Shown one piece after another: positions 49,977-59,202 of a DNA stretch of 64,000 bases. The notes under the pieces are model-generated. The model ran no database searches. It saw only the letters and a program-made list of their open reading frames with translations, and was not told the DNA's origin. Every line of letters begins with the position of its first letter. Position 1 is the stretch's first letter. This DNA comes from Peptococcaceae bacterium UBA5752 (lineage in GTDB: Bacteria; Bacillota; Dehalobacteriia; UBA4068): NCBI GenBank assembly GCA_002419055.1, contig DIFI01000006.1, forward strand, positions 1 to 64,000, given 5' to 3'. The translations under genes were made by a program, and so were the position numbers.

Positions 49977-51203
49977 CTACTTACTCTTAGACCAGGAATA
50001 AGAATCAACAGTATTACCCTCTACATCTTTAGCGGTTATCGACAAAGTATGGCCGCAAAAAGAAACCTTCAGATAAAGAGCATTATTTTGGGCCGAAGCA
50101 GCAATGTAATCATAATCGGCCACACTGTACTGCTTAGGTCCGGAGACGTTCATCAGATGGAGGATGCCGCCGTCGGCGTGAGTGGAGACTTCGCCGTCCT
50201 TCATCGGATAGGTTCTCATATAGCTGTGCTGGTGTCCGCAAAGAACCAAATCAACGCCATATTTTTCCAAAACAGGCAGAATATATTGCCGCATCGTTTC
50301 CGCTCTGATTTCATCATTCAAATTTGCATTCGCTGTATAGTAGGGATGATGCTGCACGACGATTTTCCAAGTCTTATCCCGCGCCCGTGTTAAGTCTTTA
50401 CGCAGCCAGTCGGTAAACATCGCAGCATTGTCATCATTGCCAAGAGCGTTGCTGTCTAAGACAATAATATGAGCATTAGCATAATCAAAAGAATATACCG
50501 TCTCCCTATAGCCGGCAGGGCCGTTTTTTGGCAAAGCAAAAACGGTTGAGAAAAAATCATCATTATCATGATTGCCGATAGCGCTCATCAACGGCACGCC
50601 ATCAAATCCACCGCTAGCTGACGCAAAAAAGTCGGCCCATTCGGCAGGGTCAGAACCATTGTTGACCAGATCGCCGCCGATTACGGCAAAGGCGGGATCA
50701 AAATCGGCAAGCGCTGATTGCAGTAAGTTGCCCCATTCCTCGTAGCTGCCATCTTCCGGTATTGATTGAGTGTCGCTCATATACAAAAAGTCGAAACCGG
50801 TAGCGTCAGCCGCCGGTGTTTTAAAATAATACCATTCGCTCCAAACTTTTTTGCATCCTACCCGGTAGGCGTACTCTGTACCAAGCGCCAGACCGGACAT
50901 CTTGGCAGTGAAAACATTATAGCCGGATGACGACAAAGGTAACGCTGATGCTTTGAGTTTTACCCTTTGATCAGGTTGGTCTTTATCGCCACTTGGCACA
51001 TACTCTATATATTGGGTATTAGTCACATTATCCGGCAACCGGAAACGAACCTGATAAGCAGTGGTATTGGCAGTCAGTGACAAAGCGATTTGATCGGGGC
51101 TATCCGCCGCCACGGCCAGCAATGACCACATGCAGATAACCGCCACAAATATAATTAAGGCAGTAACAATCAAAAACGCTTTTTTGTTCAGGTTAGTTAT
51201 CAT
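49977..51203 (-). CDS. Secreted calcineurin-like metallophosphoesterase (purple acid phosphatase type)
   Basis: 408 residues. Signal peptide or anchor at 8-33, an N-terminal Fn3-like domain (about 40-130) and a phosphoesterase domain with the metal motifs FLYMSDTQ, VIGGDLVN, SAIGNHDND, VVQHHPYY and LCGHQHSYMRTY. It would hydrolyse phosphate esters outside the cell. ATG at 51203, 7 bases after AAGG; the longer ORF overlaps the upstream SLH gene. It starts 11 bases after the SLH gene, so both are in one transcript. Confidence 0.9.
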   Translation of the reverse strand: MITNLNKKAFLIVTALIIFVAVICMWSLLAVAADSPDQIALSLTANTTAYQVRFRLPDNVTNTQYIEYVPSGDKDQPDQRVKLKASALPLSSSGYNVFTAKMSGLALGTEYAYRVGCKKVWSEWYYFKTPAADATGFDFLYMSDTQSIPEDGSYEEWGNLLQSALADFDPAFAVIGGDLVNNGSDPAEWADFFASASGGFDGVPLMSAIGNHDNDDFFSTVFALPKNGPAGYRETVYSFDYANAHIIVLDSNALGNDDNAAMFTDWLRKDLTRARDKTWKIVVQHHPYYTANANLNDEIRAETMRQYILPVLEKYGVDLVLCGHQHSYMRTYPMKDGEVSTHADGGILHLMNVSGPKQYSVADYDYIAASAQNNALYLKVSFCGHTLSITAKDVEGNTVDSYSWSKSK

Positions 51204-51214
51204 GATATTGCCTT

Positions 51215-54200
51215 CTATCTGCAAAGTGCAGCTTCGATCATACAACGGCTGAGCTTAGCAGCCTCAGCACGGCTGGCCAATCCTTGTGGGTCAAAATTGC
51301 CGTTGGCTCTGCCGGCAAGAATGCCGCAAACCTGCATCTTGGTAACGGCAGTCTTGGCATAATCGCTGATTTTGGTCTGATCTCCAAAAGCTTTGGCTTC
51401 CTGCTCGGCATAAAGCGGAATATCCATGGCAGTGGCAAAATTGTTTAAGATTACTGCCATCTGTTCTCTGGTAATCTGCTGATCGGGTCGGAAAGTGCCA
51501 TCGCCAAAACCGGCAGCGATCCCTAAATCAGCAGCCCAGCAAATACATTCATAATACCAATCACCTGGCTTAACATCTGTAAAACTGCTACCCTTAACAG
51601 TATAATTATCACTGCCAAGGCAGCCGTAAAGCATTTTCACAAATTCGGCGCGCGTCACTTTAGCATCCGGCCGGAAAGTGCTGTCACCATAGCCTTTGAC
51701 CACACCCCGCGCAGACACAAAGTTTATCTCCGATTTAGCCCAATGGGTAGTCGTATCGCTAAAGGAATTGTTAATGTAACCTACGCCGTAATTGCTTAAG
51801 TGATCGGTCAAAAGTTCTACTTGCTGCTCGTCGGCGTTATAAGAAGAAACCGTTAGCGGCCGGCAGCTGCCATCTTTATCAATATAAAAGGCAATTATAT
51901 TTTCCGCTGTCTCGCTGCTCGCTTTTGTGTAAGGAATCTCTATTTTAATACCTTCATTGAAACTGGTAACCTTTGTATCATTAAGATATATTTCAATGTT
52001 CAGCAGCGGCCTAGAACCAAGTATTGCCGCTGTCTCCGTGGAAAGCGTTTCATCTAAATCCCAATTGAGCTTGACTGTCAGCCCGCTGCTGTTCAAGCCT
52101 GCGGTATACAGTTCTTGCAACAAAGTTCTGTCTAATACGATATTGGCTTGGCCAAGATCAAAAATTAGCTGATCGGCAGCCGAATTCATAATGGTGCCCC
52201 AAACGCCTGCCGGTATCGTCAGCTGCTGCCCTGTGGTTTCGGAATTTGCATTGGCCATATCAAGCAGCAGCGCTATCTGCTGATTTTCCGCTTTGGCCGC
52301 CCATCTGTCTGCTTCGTCTTCAAGCAACTGGTTGAAATCAGCGCTGCTCAATGTACCGGCTAGCAGACCATCTGTTTGTTTGCCGCTCAATGATAGTTCC
52401 GATACGATAGTTTCACCCGGTGGCTGCTCAACGTCGACTGTCGGAGTCTCCTCTATTGGCGTCTGTGTCACGTCAACGGTATATTCAAACACCGCAACAT
52501 CGCTGTCAGCTTTACCGTTGCCTACCACGATAGCTTTGATCGTTGTATCTTTATTAATAGTGATCGGCAAATTCAGCTCCGGCTGATAATAAGTACGGCT
52601 GACATTATACATGGTATCTTCAATAGTCGGGGTATCGCCGTTAGTGGTGTAGTAAATTTTAACCGTGTCCAGATTTGAATAGGTTAATTTCACTTCGGTA
52701 CCGGCGGCTACTTGACCGGGCGTAACGCTGACGCTGGGTTTGCTCCACTGTCCCGGATTATTGCAGCTGACGACAATACTGCTGACAGATTGCACCGCCC
52801 AGAGAGAATTTTGTTCGCTGACTGTTCTCTGTCCGATGCAAAATCGCATCTCATCGGCCAAATCGGCTGAATCGGTACCCTCCGCATATTGCAGAGAAAT
52901 AGTCGACGGCACAACTTGTTTGCCGCTGGTAGAGCCGCTGGCGACGCCGGGGAAATAATAGCGGGTATCTTCCACAAGCTCTTCATAGGTAAATGTCTGC
53001 GAATAGCCGTCTTCTGATGATATAGTGATCTTTTTAGCACTGTCCTTTATACCGGCATCTTCCAGCAGGTCAATCAAATCAATACCTCTGCAAATAAAGA
53101 ACCCCTCGTTCGGCCAGGTATTGATAGAAGAATATGTGTAAACTGATTGGTCGAATGCTTCCAACATCTCCAAAGTATAAGAATGTGAATCATCAACGCC
53201 GTCGCCGCTGATGGTTAAAACCGCATCTTCATCGACAACAGTGCCGCCGCCACCGCCACCACCACCGCCGCCGGAAGGATTGACGGTAAAGCTAACCTCA
53301 ACAGGAGTATTAATCCCTTCGCCGCTGAAGCTGGCTGTATATGTGGTTGCCGCACTTACTGTCGGCAAACTAAAACTACTGCTAAAGCTGCCGTCAGTAA
53401 CGTTGGCTGACCCGGTAAAAACCGCATTGCCGGTTGAATCATTAATGGTAATAGCCACCGTTGTCAACCCGCTGGCTGTGCCGCTGATGGCAAGCGTTGC
53501 TCCGGATGTATAGCTGCCGCCGCTGACAGGTATGCTGACCACAATAGCGGGAGCAACAACATTATATGTAAATGTAGTCACATCTCCGTCTGTATAACCC
53601 GGCTCAATATAGCGCGCCTTGATAATGGTAGTACCGACCGTATCCAAAACCGGGTACTGATCGACAACCGGTTCATTGTTATTATCAAAGGTATCGACAT
53701 TGTATAGGTAACTATTATAAATAGTCGGATCAGCCGGTGTGGAACCGTCCTTGGAGATAGTGTAATAAATCTTGGCATTCTGAGCAGTCGTTGTTTCACT
53801 GAAGACAACTGTTTGAGACACACCTGCAGTAACCGGACTGCCGGTAGAAGGGGTTACCTCTGATAGCGAAGCAGCTTTGACTGCCGCATCCGGCAATACC
53901 GTAATTACACCGCCCGCAGTTAAATTATCATTAAAATAAGAATAAATTTGCTCTATGGGGGTTGCCTGTCCGAAACAAAGCTTGCCGGAACTGTTGAGAG
54001 CAATAATAGCGGGAACAATAACACTATCAGCCCCCGCAGACGTAGAGCCACCGTTATACCATTGGGCACTGGCACCTAAGACAGTTATATTCGGGAAATA
54101 ATAGCGAGTAGTATTGAATAATTGCATGACGGTATGTCCGGTGGTATAGCCGTCGCCGGACTTGGTCTGAATTATCGTGTTATCGCTCAAAGTATCGACG

Positions 54201-54544
54201 GTTTGCGCTGAGTCAACGGTACCCTGAGACTGCGCATAATTATAATAGGCGGCATCAATCACCGCCTCCAGCGTGGGGCCGGTCATGGCCAACTGAAACT
54301 TACCTGCCGGATATGTATTGTAAGCGGAATAATTGTATTCTTTATTACCTTCCGACGTAGCAATTGTCCCGAGTTCGGTTAGAGTAAATTCCTTTAATAC
54401 TGTATCTCCTTCTTTGACAGTCAGTACTGTATCATCTCCAAGACAGGTAGCTGCGGAACACAAGAAAATCCCGGTAACTGTCAAAAGGATAAGAAACACC
54501 GACAGCAGAATCCTTGATATCTTTGGATTATTTTTATTTTTCAT
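51215..54544 (-). CDS. Large S-layer homology (SLH) surface protein with duplicated modules
   Basis: 1109 residues. Signal peptide (8-32); module A (about 35-215) with YYFPNITVLGAS and GKLCFGQATPIEQ; a chitobiase-type Fn3-like repeat (about 225-330); an Ig-like segment; a linker of ten glycines (about 425); module B (about 440-600) repeating module A (RYYFPGVASGSTSG, MRFCIGQRTVSEQ); a second Fn3-like repeat; then three C-terminal SLH domains (HWAKSEINFVSARGVVKGYG, DWYYECICWAADLGIAAGFG and a third) that bind secondary wall polysaccharide. Ligand unknown. ATG after GGGAGAAG. Followed 11 bases later by the phosphoesterase gene. Confidence 0.9.
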   Translation of the reverse strand: MKNKNNPKISRILLSVFLILLTVTGIFLCSAATCLGDDTVLTVKEGDTVLKEFTLTELGTIATSEGNKEYNYSAYNTYPAGKFQLAMTGPTLEAVIDAAYYNYAQSQGTVDSAQTVDTLSDNTIIQTKSGDGYTTGHTVMQLFNTTRYYFPNITVLGASAQWYNGGSTSAGADSVIVPAIIALNSSGKLCFGQATPIEQIYSYFNDNLTAGGVITVLPDAAVKAASLSEVTPSTGSPVTAGVSQTVVFSETTTAQNAKIYYTISKDGSTPADPTIYNSYLYNVDTFDNNNEPVVDQYPVLDTVGTTIIKARYIEPGYTDGDVTTFTYNVVAPAIVVSIPVSGGSYTSGATLAISGTASGLTTVAITINDSTGNAVFTGSANVTDGSFSSSFSLPTVSAATTYTASFSGEGINTPVEVSFTVNPSGGGGGGGGGGTVVDEDAVLTISGDGVDDSHSYTLEMLEAFDQSVYTYSSINTWPNEGFFICRGIDLIDLLEDAGIKDSAKKITISSEDGYSQTFTYEELVEDTRYYFPGVASGSTSGKQVVPSTISLQYAEGTDSADLADEMRFCIGQRTVSEQNSLWAVQSVSSIVVSCNNPGQWSKPSVSVTPGQVAAGTEVKLTYSNLDTVKIYYTTNGDTPTIEDTMYNVSRTYYQPELNLPITINKDTTIKAIVVGNGKADSDVAVFEYTVDVTQTPIEETPTVDVEQPPGETIVSELSLSGKQTDGLLAGTLSSADFNQLLEDEADRWAAKAENQQIALLLDMANANSETTGQQLTIPAGVWGTIMNSAADQLIFDLGQANIVLDRTLLQELYTAGLNSSGLTVKLNWDLDETLSTETAAILGSRPLLNIEIYLNDTKVTSFNEGIKIEIPYTKASSETAENIIAFYIDKDGSCRPLTVSSYNADEQQVELLTDHLSNYGVGYINNSFSDTTTHWAKSEINFVSARGVVKGYGDSTFRPDAKVTRAEFVKMLYGCLGSDNYTVKGSSFTDVKPGDWYYECICWAADLGIAAGFGDGTFRPDQQITREQMAVILNNFATAMDIPLYAEQEAKAFGDQTKISDYAKTAVTKMQVCGILAGRANGNFDPQGLASRAEAAKLSRCMIEAALCR

Positions 54545-54887
54545 TTTACTTCTCCCTTTTTTCCCTATGCAATTCCATATTTAACCTAATGCGTCTTAAC
54601 GCAATAAAATAAAATGTACCTAACTAAATAATTTACTTGATCAGGATAATGTTAACTACTTCATTTTTTAAAGTCAACCAAAATCTTCCAATTGAATTAT
54701 ACTATATAAAAAATAATAAGTAGAATTAAGATATAATGATTGAATGCTGTAGCCTCTTTATATTATTGGGTTTAATATTTTACTCACAGCCTCCCTGGTT
54801 AAAGTTTTTATAATATGAATAATAACCGGCAAATGGGAAAAAATTACTATTAATAACCATTTGTTAGGGGGATCAAGCCGCTCAATT
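54545..54887. other. Divergent intergenic region, 340 bases
   Basis: AT-rich. A small inverted repeat TGCGTCTTAACGCA lies near 54591. Several TATAAT-like boxes are present, but none with a clear -35 partner. AGGGGGATC at 54866-54874 is the only Shine-Dalgarno-like sequence before the activase gene and is far from its ATG. Confidence 0.4.
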
Positions 54888-57800
54888 ATGAATCAAGAAT
54901 ATAATAATAACCAAAACAACTACCGTCTCGGCATCGATGTCGGCTCAACAACAATAAAGCTGGCAATAATCGACCGTGATGACCGTCTGCTTTACAGCAA
55001 ATATTGTCGACATAATACCGATTTGCAAATGACATTGGCAGATCTTATTAATGAATTATATAATACTCAAGGCGATCTGGAGGTCACGGCTACTGTGACG
55101 GGTTCGGGCGGTATTGCCATAGCCGAAAAGCTTCACTTACCATTTATACAGGAGGTTATCGCCGGCAGCAAAGCGGTTGAACGCTTTATCCCAGACGTTA
55201 AAGTAATTATCGAATTAGGCGGCGAGGATGCCAAAATTACTTTTTTGGATAATGGCCGCGATCAAAGAATGAATGGGATTTGCGCCGGCGGGACCGGCGC
55301 TTTTATTGACCAGATGGCTATCCTTTTAAAAACAGACGCCGCAGGACTTGACCGGTTGGCCGAGCATCATAATGTCATTTATCCGATTGCCGCCAGGTGC
55401 GGTGTATTTGCCAAAACTGATATTCAGGCGTTATTAAATCAAGGCGCCAAAAAAGAAGATATTGCAGCCTCGATTTTTCAGGCAATTGTCAATCAGACTA
55501 TCTGCGGACTGGCCGGCGGCAGGAAAATCGGCGGCAAGGTAGGCTTTCTTGGTGGACCGCTGCATTTTTTGCCACAGCTAAGGCTGAGATTTCAAGAAAG
55601 CTTGGGGCTCACAAAAGAGCTGATAGCAGTGCCGGATAACGCTGAAGCATACGTGGCAATCGGCGCGGCTCTCGCCGCCGATAGTCATTTGCAAACCATC
55701 CAGAATATTACGATTAAACAATTGCTTGGGCTAATCAATAACAGCAATCATAATAACTTATACAAAACAAACGCGCTGCCACCGTTATTTTCCGACCGGC
55801 AAGCTTATGATGATTTTGTGCAGCGGCACAGCCAACACAAAATCGCCCCCAAAGAGCTGGACTTATACAAAGGCGAATGTTTTTTAGGCTTGGATATCGG
55901 CTCAACCACCGGTAAGGCCGTATTGATCGATGAAGACTGCAATCTACTCTATTCCAGTTATCAAAGCAACGAGGGCAGTCCTCTGTTCAGCGCCGTAAAA
56001 ATCCTTAGACAAGTTTATTATCACTTGCCTAAAGGCGCTGTAATCGGCTATGCGGCAGTTACGGGGTACGGTGAAGATCTAATCAAAACAGCTTTTAACT
56101 GCGATATCGGCGAGGTTGAGACGGTTGCGCATTTAACCGCCGCCGAGCATTTTTTGCCTGGAGTGGAAACAATCATCGATATCGGCGGACAAGATATGAA
56201 ATGCCTGCAAATCAACAACGGCATTATTGATAAAGTGATATTGAACGAGGCTTGTTCATCGGGTTGCGGTTCGTTTATAGAAACATTCGCTAAGTCAATG
56301 GCCATCACTGTTGAAGACTTTGCATCCCAGGCGATAACGGCAACCTCCCCGGTTGATCTTGGCTCGCGCTGCACAGTATTTATGAATTCAAAAGTTAAGC
56401 AAGCGCAAAAAGAGGGAGTACCGATTGGCGATATCTCAGCCGGACTCAGCTACTCGGTAATTAAGAACGCCCTATATAAAGTCATTAAGTTAAGAAACGC
56501 TGACGAGCTGGGCGAAAAAATTATTGTTCAAGGTGGAACATTCCTCAACGACGCTATTTTACGCTGCTTCGAGCTGATTACCGGCAATCAGGTGGTTCGT
56601 CCTGATATTGCCGGTTTAATGGGTGCCTTCGGGGCGGCTTTGCTGGCAAAGAAGGCCTATCAGCCAGGTAAAAAAAGCTCTCTGATCTCTAAAAGCCAAC
56701 TCGATAGTTTCAGTGCCGAATCTACAACAACCCGCTGTCATAAATGCGCCAATAAATGCTTATTAACAATTAATTTATTTGACAACGGTAAAAGTTATGT
56801 TTCCGGCAACCGCTGCGAAAAAGCTATCGGAGAAGAAACAGCCACCAAGGCAGCTAACCTTTATCAATACAAACTGGACAGGCTTTTTGGCTATCAGTCG
56901 CTGGCAAAAGAAAAAGCGCTCCGAGGAACTATTGGTATCCCCAGAGTACTGAATATTTTCGAAAACTATCCATTTTGGTTCAGATTTTTTACAACGCTTG
57001 GGTTTAGAGTTGAATTATCGCCTTTATCCAATCGGCATATTTTTGAGCTTGGCATGAGTACGATCTCATCGGATACGGCTTGCTATCCCGCTAAATTAGT
57101 CAACGGGCATATTTTGTCTCTGATAAATCAAGGCGTTAAACGAATCTTTTATCCCTGTATCCCGAAAGAAAGGGAGGAGATCAAAGCTGCCGATAATTAT
57201 CATAATTGTCCGATGGTTATCGCTTATGCTGAGGTGATCAAATCCAATATTGATGCGCTTGCCGAAAACCAAGTAAAGTTTCATAATCCGTTTCTGCCCT
57301 ATAACAATAAGAAACGCTTGATTAAACGCTTGCATGAAGAATTTGCAACAGACGGGATAACCTATCAGGAAATTGCCGAAGCAGTGGAACTGGCTTGGCA
57401 AGAAGACTCTAAATTTAAAGAAGATATCCGACGCAAGGGAGAAGAAACGCTGCGCCAGTTAGAAGAAACAAATAGCCACGGCATCGTTTTGTCCGGTAGG
57501 CCGTATCATCTTGATCCGGAAGTCAATCACGGCATTGATAATCTCTTGACATCTTTGGGTTTTGCCGTTCTCACCGAAGATGCTGTCGCTCACTTCGGCC
57601 AGGTAGAGCGTCCGCTGAGAGTATTAGACCAATGGATGTATCATTCGCGTCTCTATGAGGCCGCTGATTTTGTTGCTAAAAGTGACAATCTGGAATTGGT
57701 GCAGTTAAACTCCTTCGGCTGCGGTCCAGACTCAATAGCGGCCGAACAAGCACAGGAGATTTTGCATCGGCATGGCAAATTTAATACCATTATTAAAATA

Positions 57801-59138
57801 GATGAAATCAGCAATCTCGGTGCGGTCAAAATCCGCTTAAGATCGCTGCAGGCGGCCATAGCAGCTAAGAGCAGCTTAAACAAACAACTATCTACTCACG
57901 TTATAGAACCATCTGTCACGCATACCATCACTAATAAAAATATCAATAACTATAAAATATTGGCGCCGCAAATGTCTCCTATACACTTCGAGTTAATCGA
58001 AGCAGCGGCACGCTCCGAAGGATATGAAGTTGATGTACTGCCGACGGTTGAAAAAGAAGACATCGAGTTGGGCTTAAAATTCGTCAACAACGACTCCTGC
58101 TACCCTTCAGTACTCATCATCGGACAAATATTGCGAGCATTACAATCCGGTAAATATGATATTGATCATACTGTATTAATCATGGCGCAAACCGGAGGTC
58201 CTTGCCGTGCCAGCAATTATGTGGGGCTGTTAAAAAAGGCCCTGTCTGCTACCGGTTTTGACAATATCCCGATCATCTCTTTAAATATTTCCAAATTGGA
58301 AAAGAATCCCAAACTAGGTATTGCCCCTATGTTAATCAATAAGGCTGTCATGGCTGCCGTTTACGGCGACCTGCTGATGAAAGTATTGTACCATACACGT
58401 CCCTATGAATTGAGCAAAGGAACTGCCGATCAGCTGTTTGATCAGTGGATGGCAAAATGCAAAGATGACTTTAAGCAAAGCAATCGTCAGCAATTCCGTA
58501 GTAATCTCGCACAAATAGTCAACGACTTTGAACAAATACCAACCAGCGATCTCAAAAAGCCCAAAGTCGGTTTAGTGGGAGAAATAATGGTCAAATATCA
58601 TCCGACTGCCAATAACAATTTGGTCAGTTTCATTGAAGAATTAGGAGCGGAAATGGTAGTACCGGGGCTAATGGACTTTTTCTTCTATTGTGCCTCCGCC
58701 GGCGAGACCAACCACCGCTACCTTGATGGCAGCAAAACCAAAAAGATGGCCTGCAATATTGCCATGAAATATGTTAACGGCTATTGTAAAGATATGAGAA
58801 ACGTGCTTAAAAACAGCCACAAGTTCAGCACTCCTCTGACAATAGACGAAATGGTTAAAAAGGCCGAACCATTTGTCTCTGTCTGCAACCGTTCAGGTGA
58901 AGGCTGGCTGCTGGTCGCGGAAATAATTGAACTGATCGAAGAAGGCACTAACAATATCATCTGTATGCAGCCGTTTGCCTGCCTGCCCAATCATATCTGC
59001 GGTAGAGGGATGGTCAAACCTATTAAAGAAGCCTACCCTGATACTAATATATTGACCATCGACTATGATTCCGGCGCCAGCGAAGTCAATCAAATCAACC
59101 GCATTAAACTGATGTTGGGAAGCGGCGTCAGCGTATAA
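54888..59138 (+). CDS. Giant 2-hydroxyacyl-CoA dehydratase activase-like protein (double ASKHA, DUF2229)
   Basis: 1416 residues. Two BcrA/BadF/HgdC-type ATPase domains in tandem: the first starts RLGIDVGSTTIKLAI, has GGEDAKITF and the cluster cysteine in NGICAGGTGAF; the second starts FLGLDIGSTTGKAVL, with GGQDMKCL and EACSSGCGSF. A CHKCANKCLL metal-binding knot near 620 is followed by DUF2229 and dehydratase-like parts (SSDTACYPAKLVNGH, NNDSCYPSVLIIGQ). Activases of this type pump one electron into radical dehydratases using ATP. The fused form is widespread in anaerobes, but its substrate is unknown. The ATG at 54888 is 13 or more bases from AGGGGG; an upstream TTG is possible. Confidence 0.88.
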   Translation: MNQEYNNNQNNYRLGIDVGSTTIKLAIIDRDDRLLYSKYCRHNTDLQMTLADLINELYNTQGDLEVTATVTGSGGIAIAEKLHLPFIQEVIAGSKAVERFIPDVKVIIELGGEDAKITFLDNGRDQRMNGICAGGTGAFIDQMAILLKTDAAGLDRLAEHHNVIYPIAARCGVFAKTDIQALLNQGAKKEDIAASIFQAIVNQTICGLAGGRKIGGKVGFLGGPLHFLPQLRLRFQESLGLTKELIAVPDNAEAYVAIGAALAADSHLQTIQNITIKQLLGLINNSNHNNLYKTNALPPLFSDRQAYDDFVQRHSQHKIAPKELDLYKGECFLGLDIGSTTGKAVLIDEDCNLLYSSYQSNEGSPLFSAVKILRQVYYHLPKGAVIGYAAVTGYGEDLIKTAFNCDIGEVETVAHLTAAEHFLPGVETIIDIGGQDMKCLQINNGIIDKVILNEACSSGCGSFIETFAKSMAITVEDFASQAITATSPVDLGSRCTVFMNSKVKQAQKEGVPIGDISAGLSYSVIKNALYKVIKLRNADELGEKIIVQGGTFLNDAILRCFELITGNQVVRPDIAGLMGAFGAALLAKKAYQPGKKSSLISKSQLDSFSAESTTTRCHKCANKCLLTINLFDNGKSYVSGNRCEKAIGEETATKAANLYQYKLDRLFGYQSLAKEKALRGTIGIPRVLNIFENYPFWFRFFTTLGFRVELSPLSNRHIFELGMSTISSDTACYPAKLVNGHILSLINQGVKRIFYPCIPKEREEIKAADNYHNCPMVIAYAEVIKSNIDALAENQVKFHNPFLPYNNKKRLIKRLHEEFATDGITYQEIAEAVELAWQEDSKFKEDIRRKGEETLRQLEETNSHGIVLSGRPYHLDPEVNHGIDNLLTSLGFAVLTEDAVAHFGQVERPLRVLDQWMYHSRLYEAADFVAKSDNLELVQLNSFGCGPDSIAAEQAQEILHRHGKFNTIIKIDEISNLGAVKIRLRSLQAAIAAKSSLNKQLSTHVIEPSVTHTITNKNINNYKILAPQMSPIHFELIEAAARSEGYEVDVLPTVEKEDIELGLKFVNNDSCYPSVLIIGQILRALQSGKYDIDHTVLIMAQTGGPCRASNYVGLLKKALSATGFDNIPIISLNISKLEKNPKLGIAPMLINKAVMAAVYGDLLMKVLYHTRPYELSKGTADQLFDQWMAKCKDDFKQSNRQQFRSNLAQIVNDFEQIPTSDLKKPKVGLVGEIMVKYHPTANNNLVSFIEELGAEMVVPGLMDFFFYCASAGETNHRYLDGSKTKKMACNIAMKYVNGYCKDMRNVLKNSHKFSTPLTIDEMVKKAEPFVSVCNRSGEGWLLVAEIIELIEEGTNNIICMQPFACLPNHICGRGMVKPIKEAYPDTNILTIDYDSGASEVNQINRIKLMLGSGVSV

Positions 59139-59154
59139 TAAAATAACTCTCTAT

Positions 59155-59200
59155 AATAATAAAACCTCCGCACCATATTTGGTGCGGAGGTTTTATTATT
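59155..59200. terminator. Bidirectional terminator, 21-bp stem
   Basis: From 59155 to 59175 the sequence pairs perfectly with 59180-59200 around the loop TATT; the core is AACCTCCGCACC. It separates the activase gene from the convergent ABC permease gene, with T-rich ends on both strands. Confidence 0.92.
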
Positions 59201-59202
59201 AT

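Noticed and set aside
53211..53513. Plus-strand ORF with a run of ten prolines
   Set aside because: This is the antisense of the poly-glycine linker in the SLH protein gene; no ribosome-binding site.
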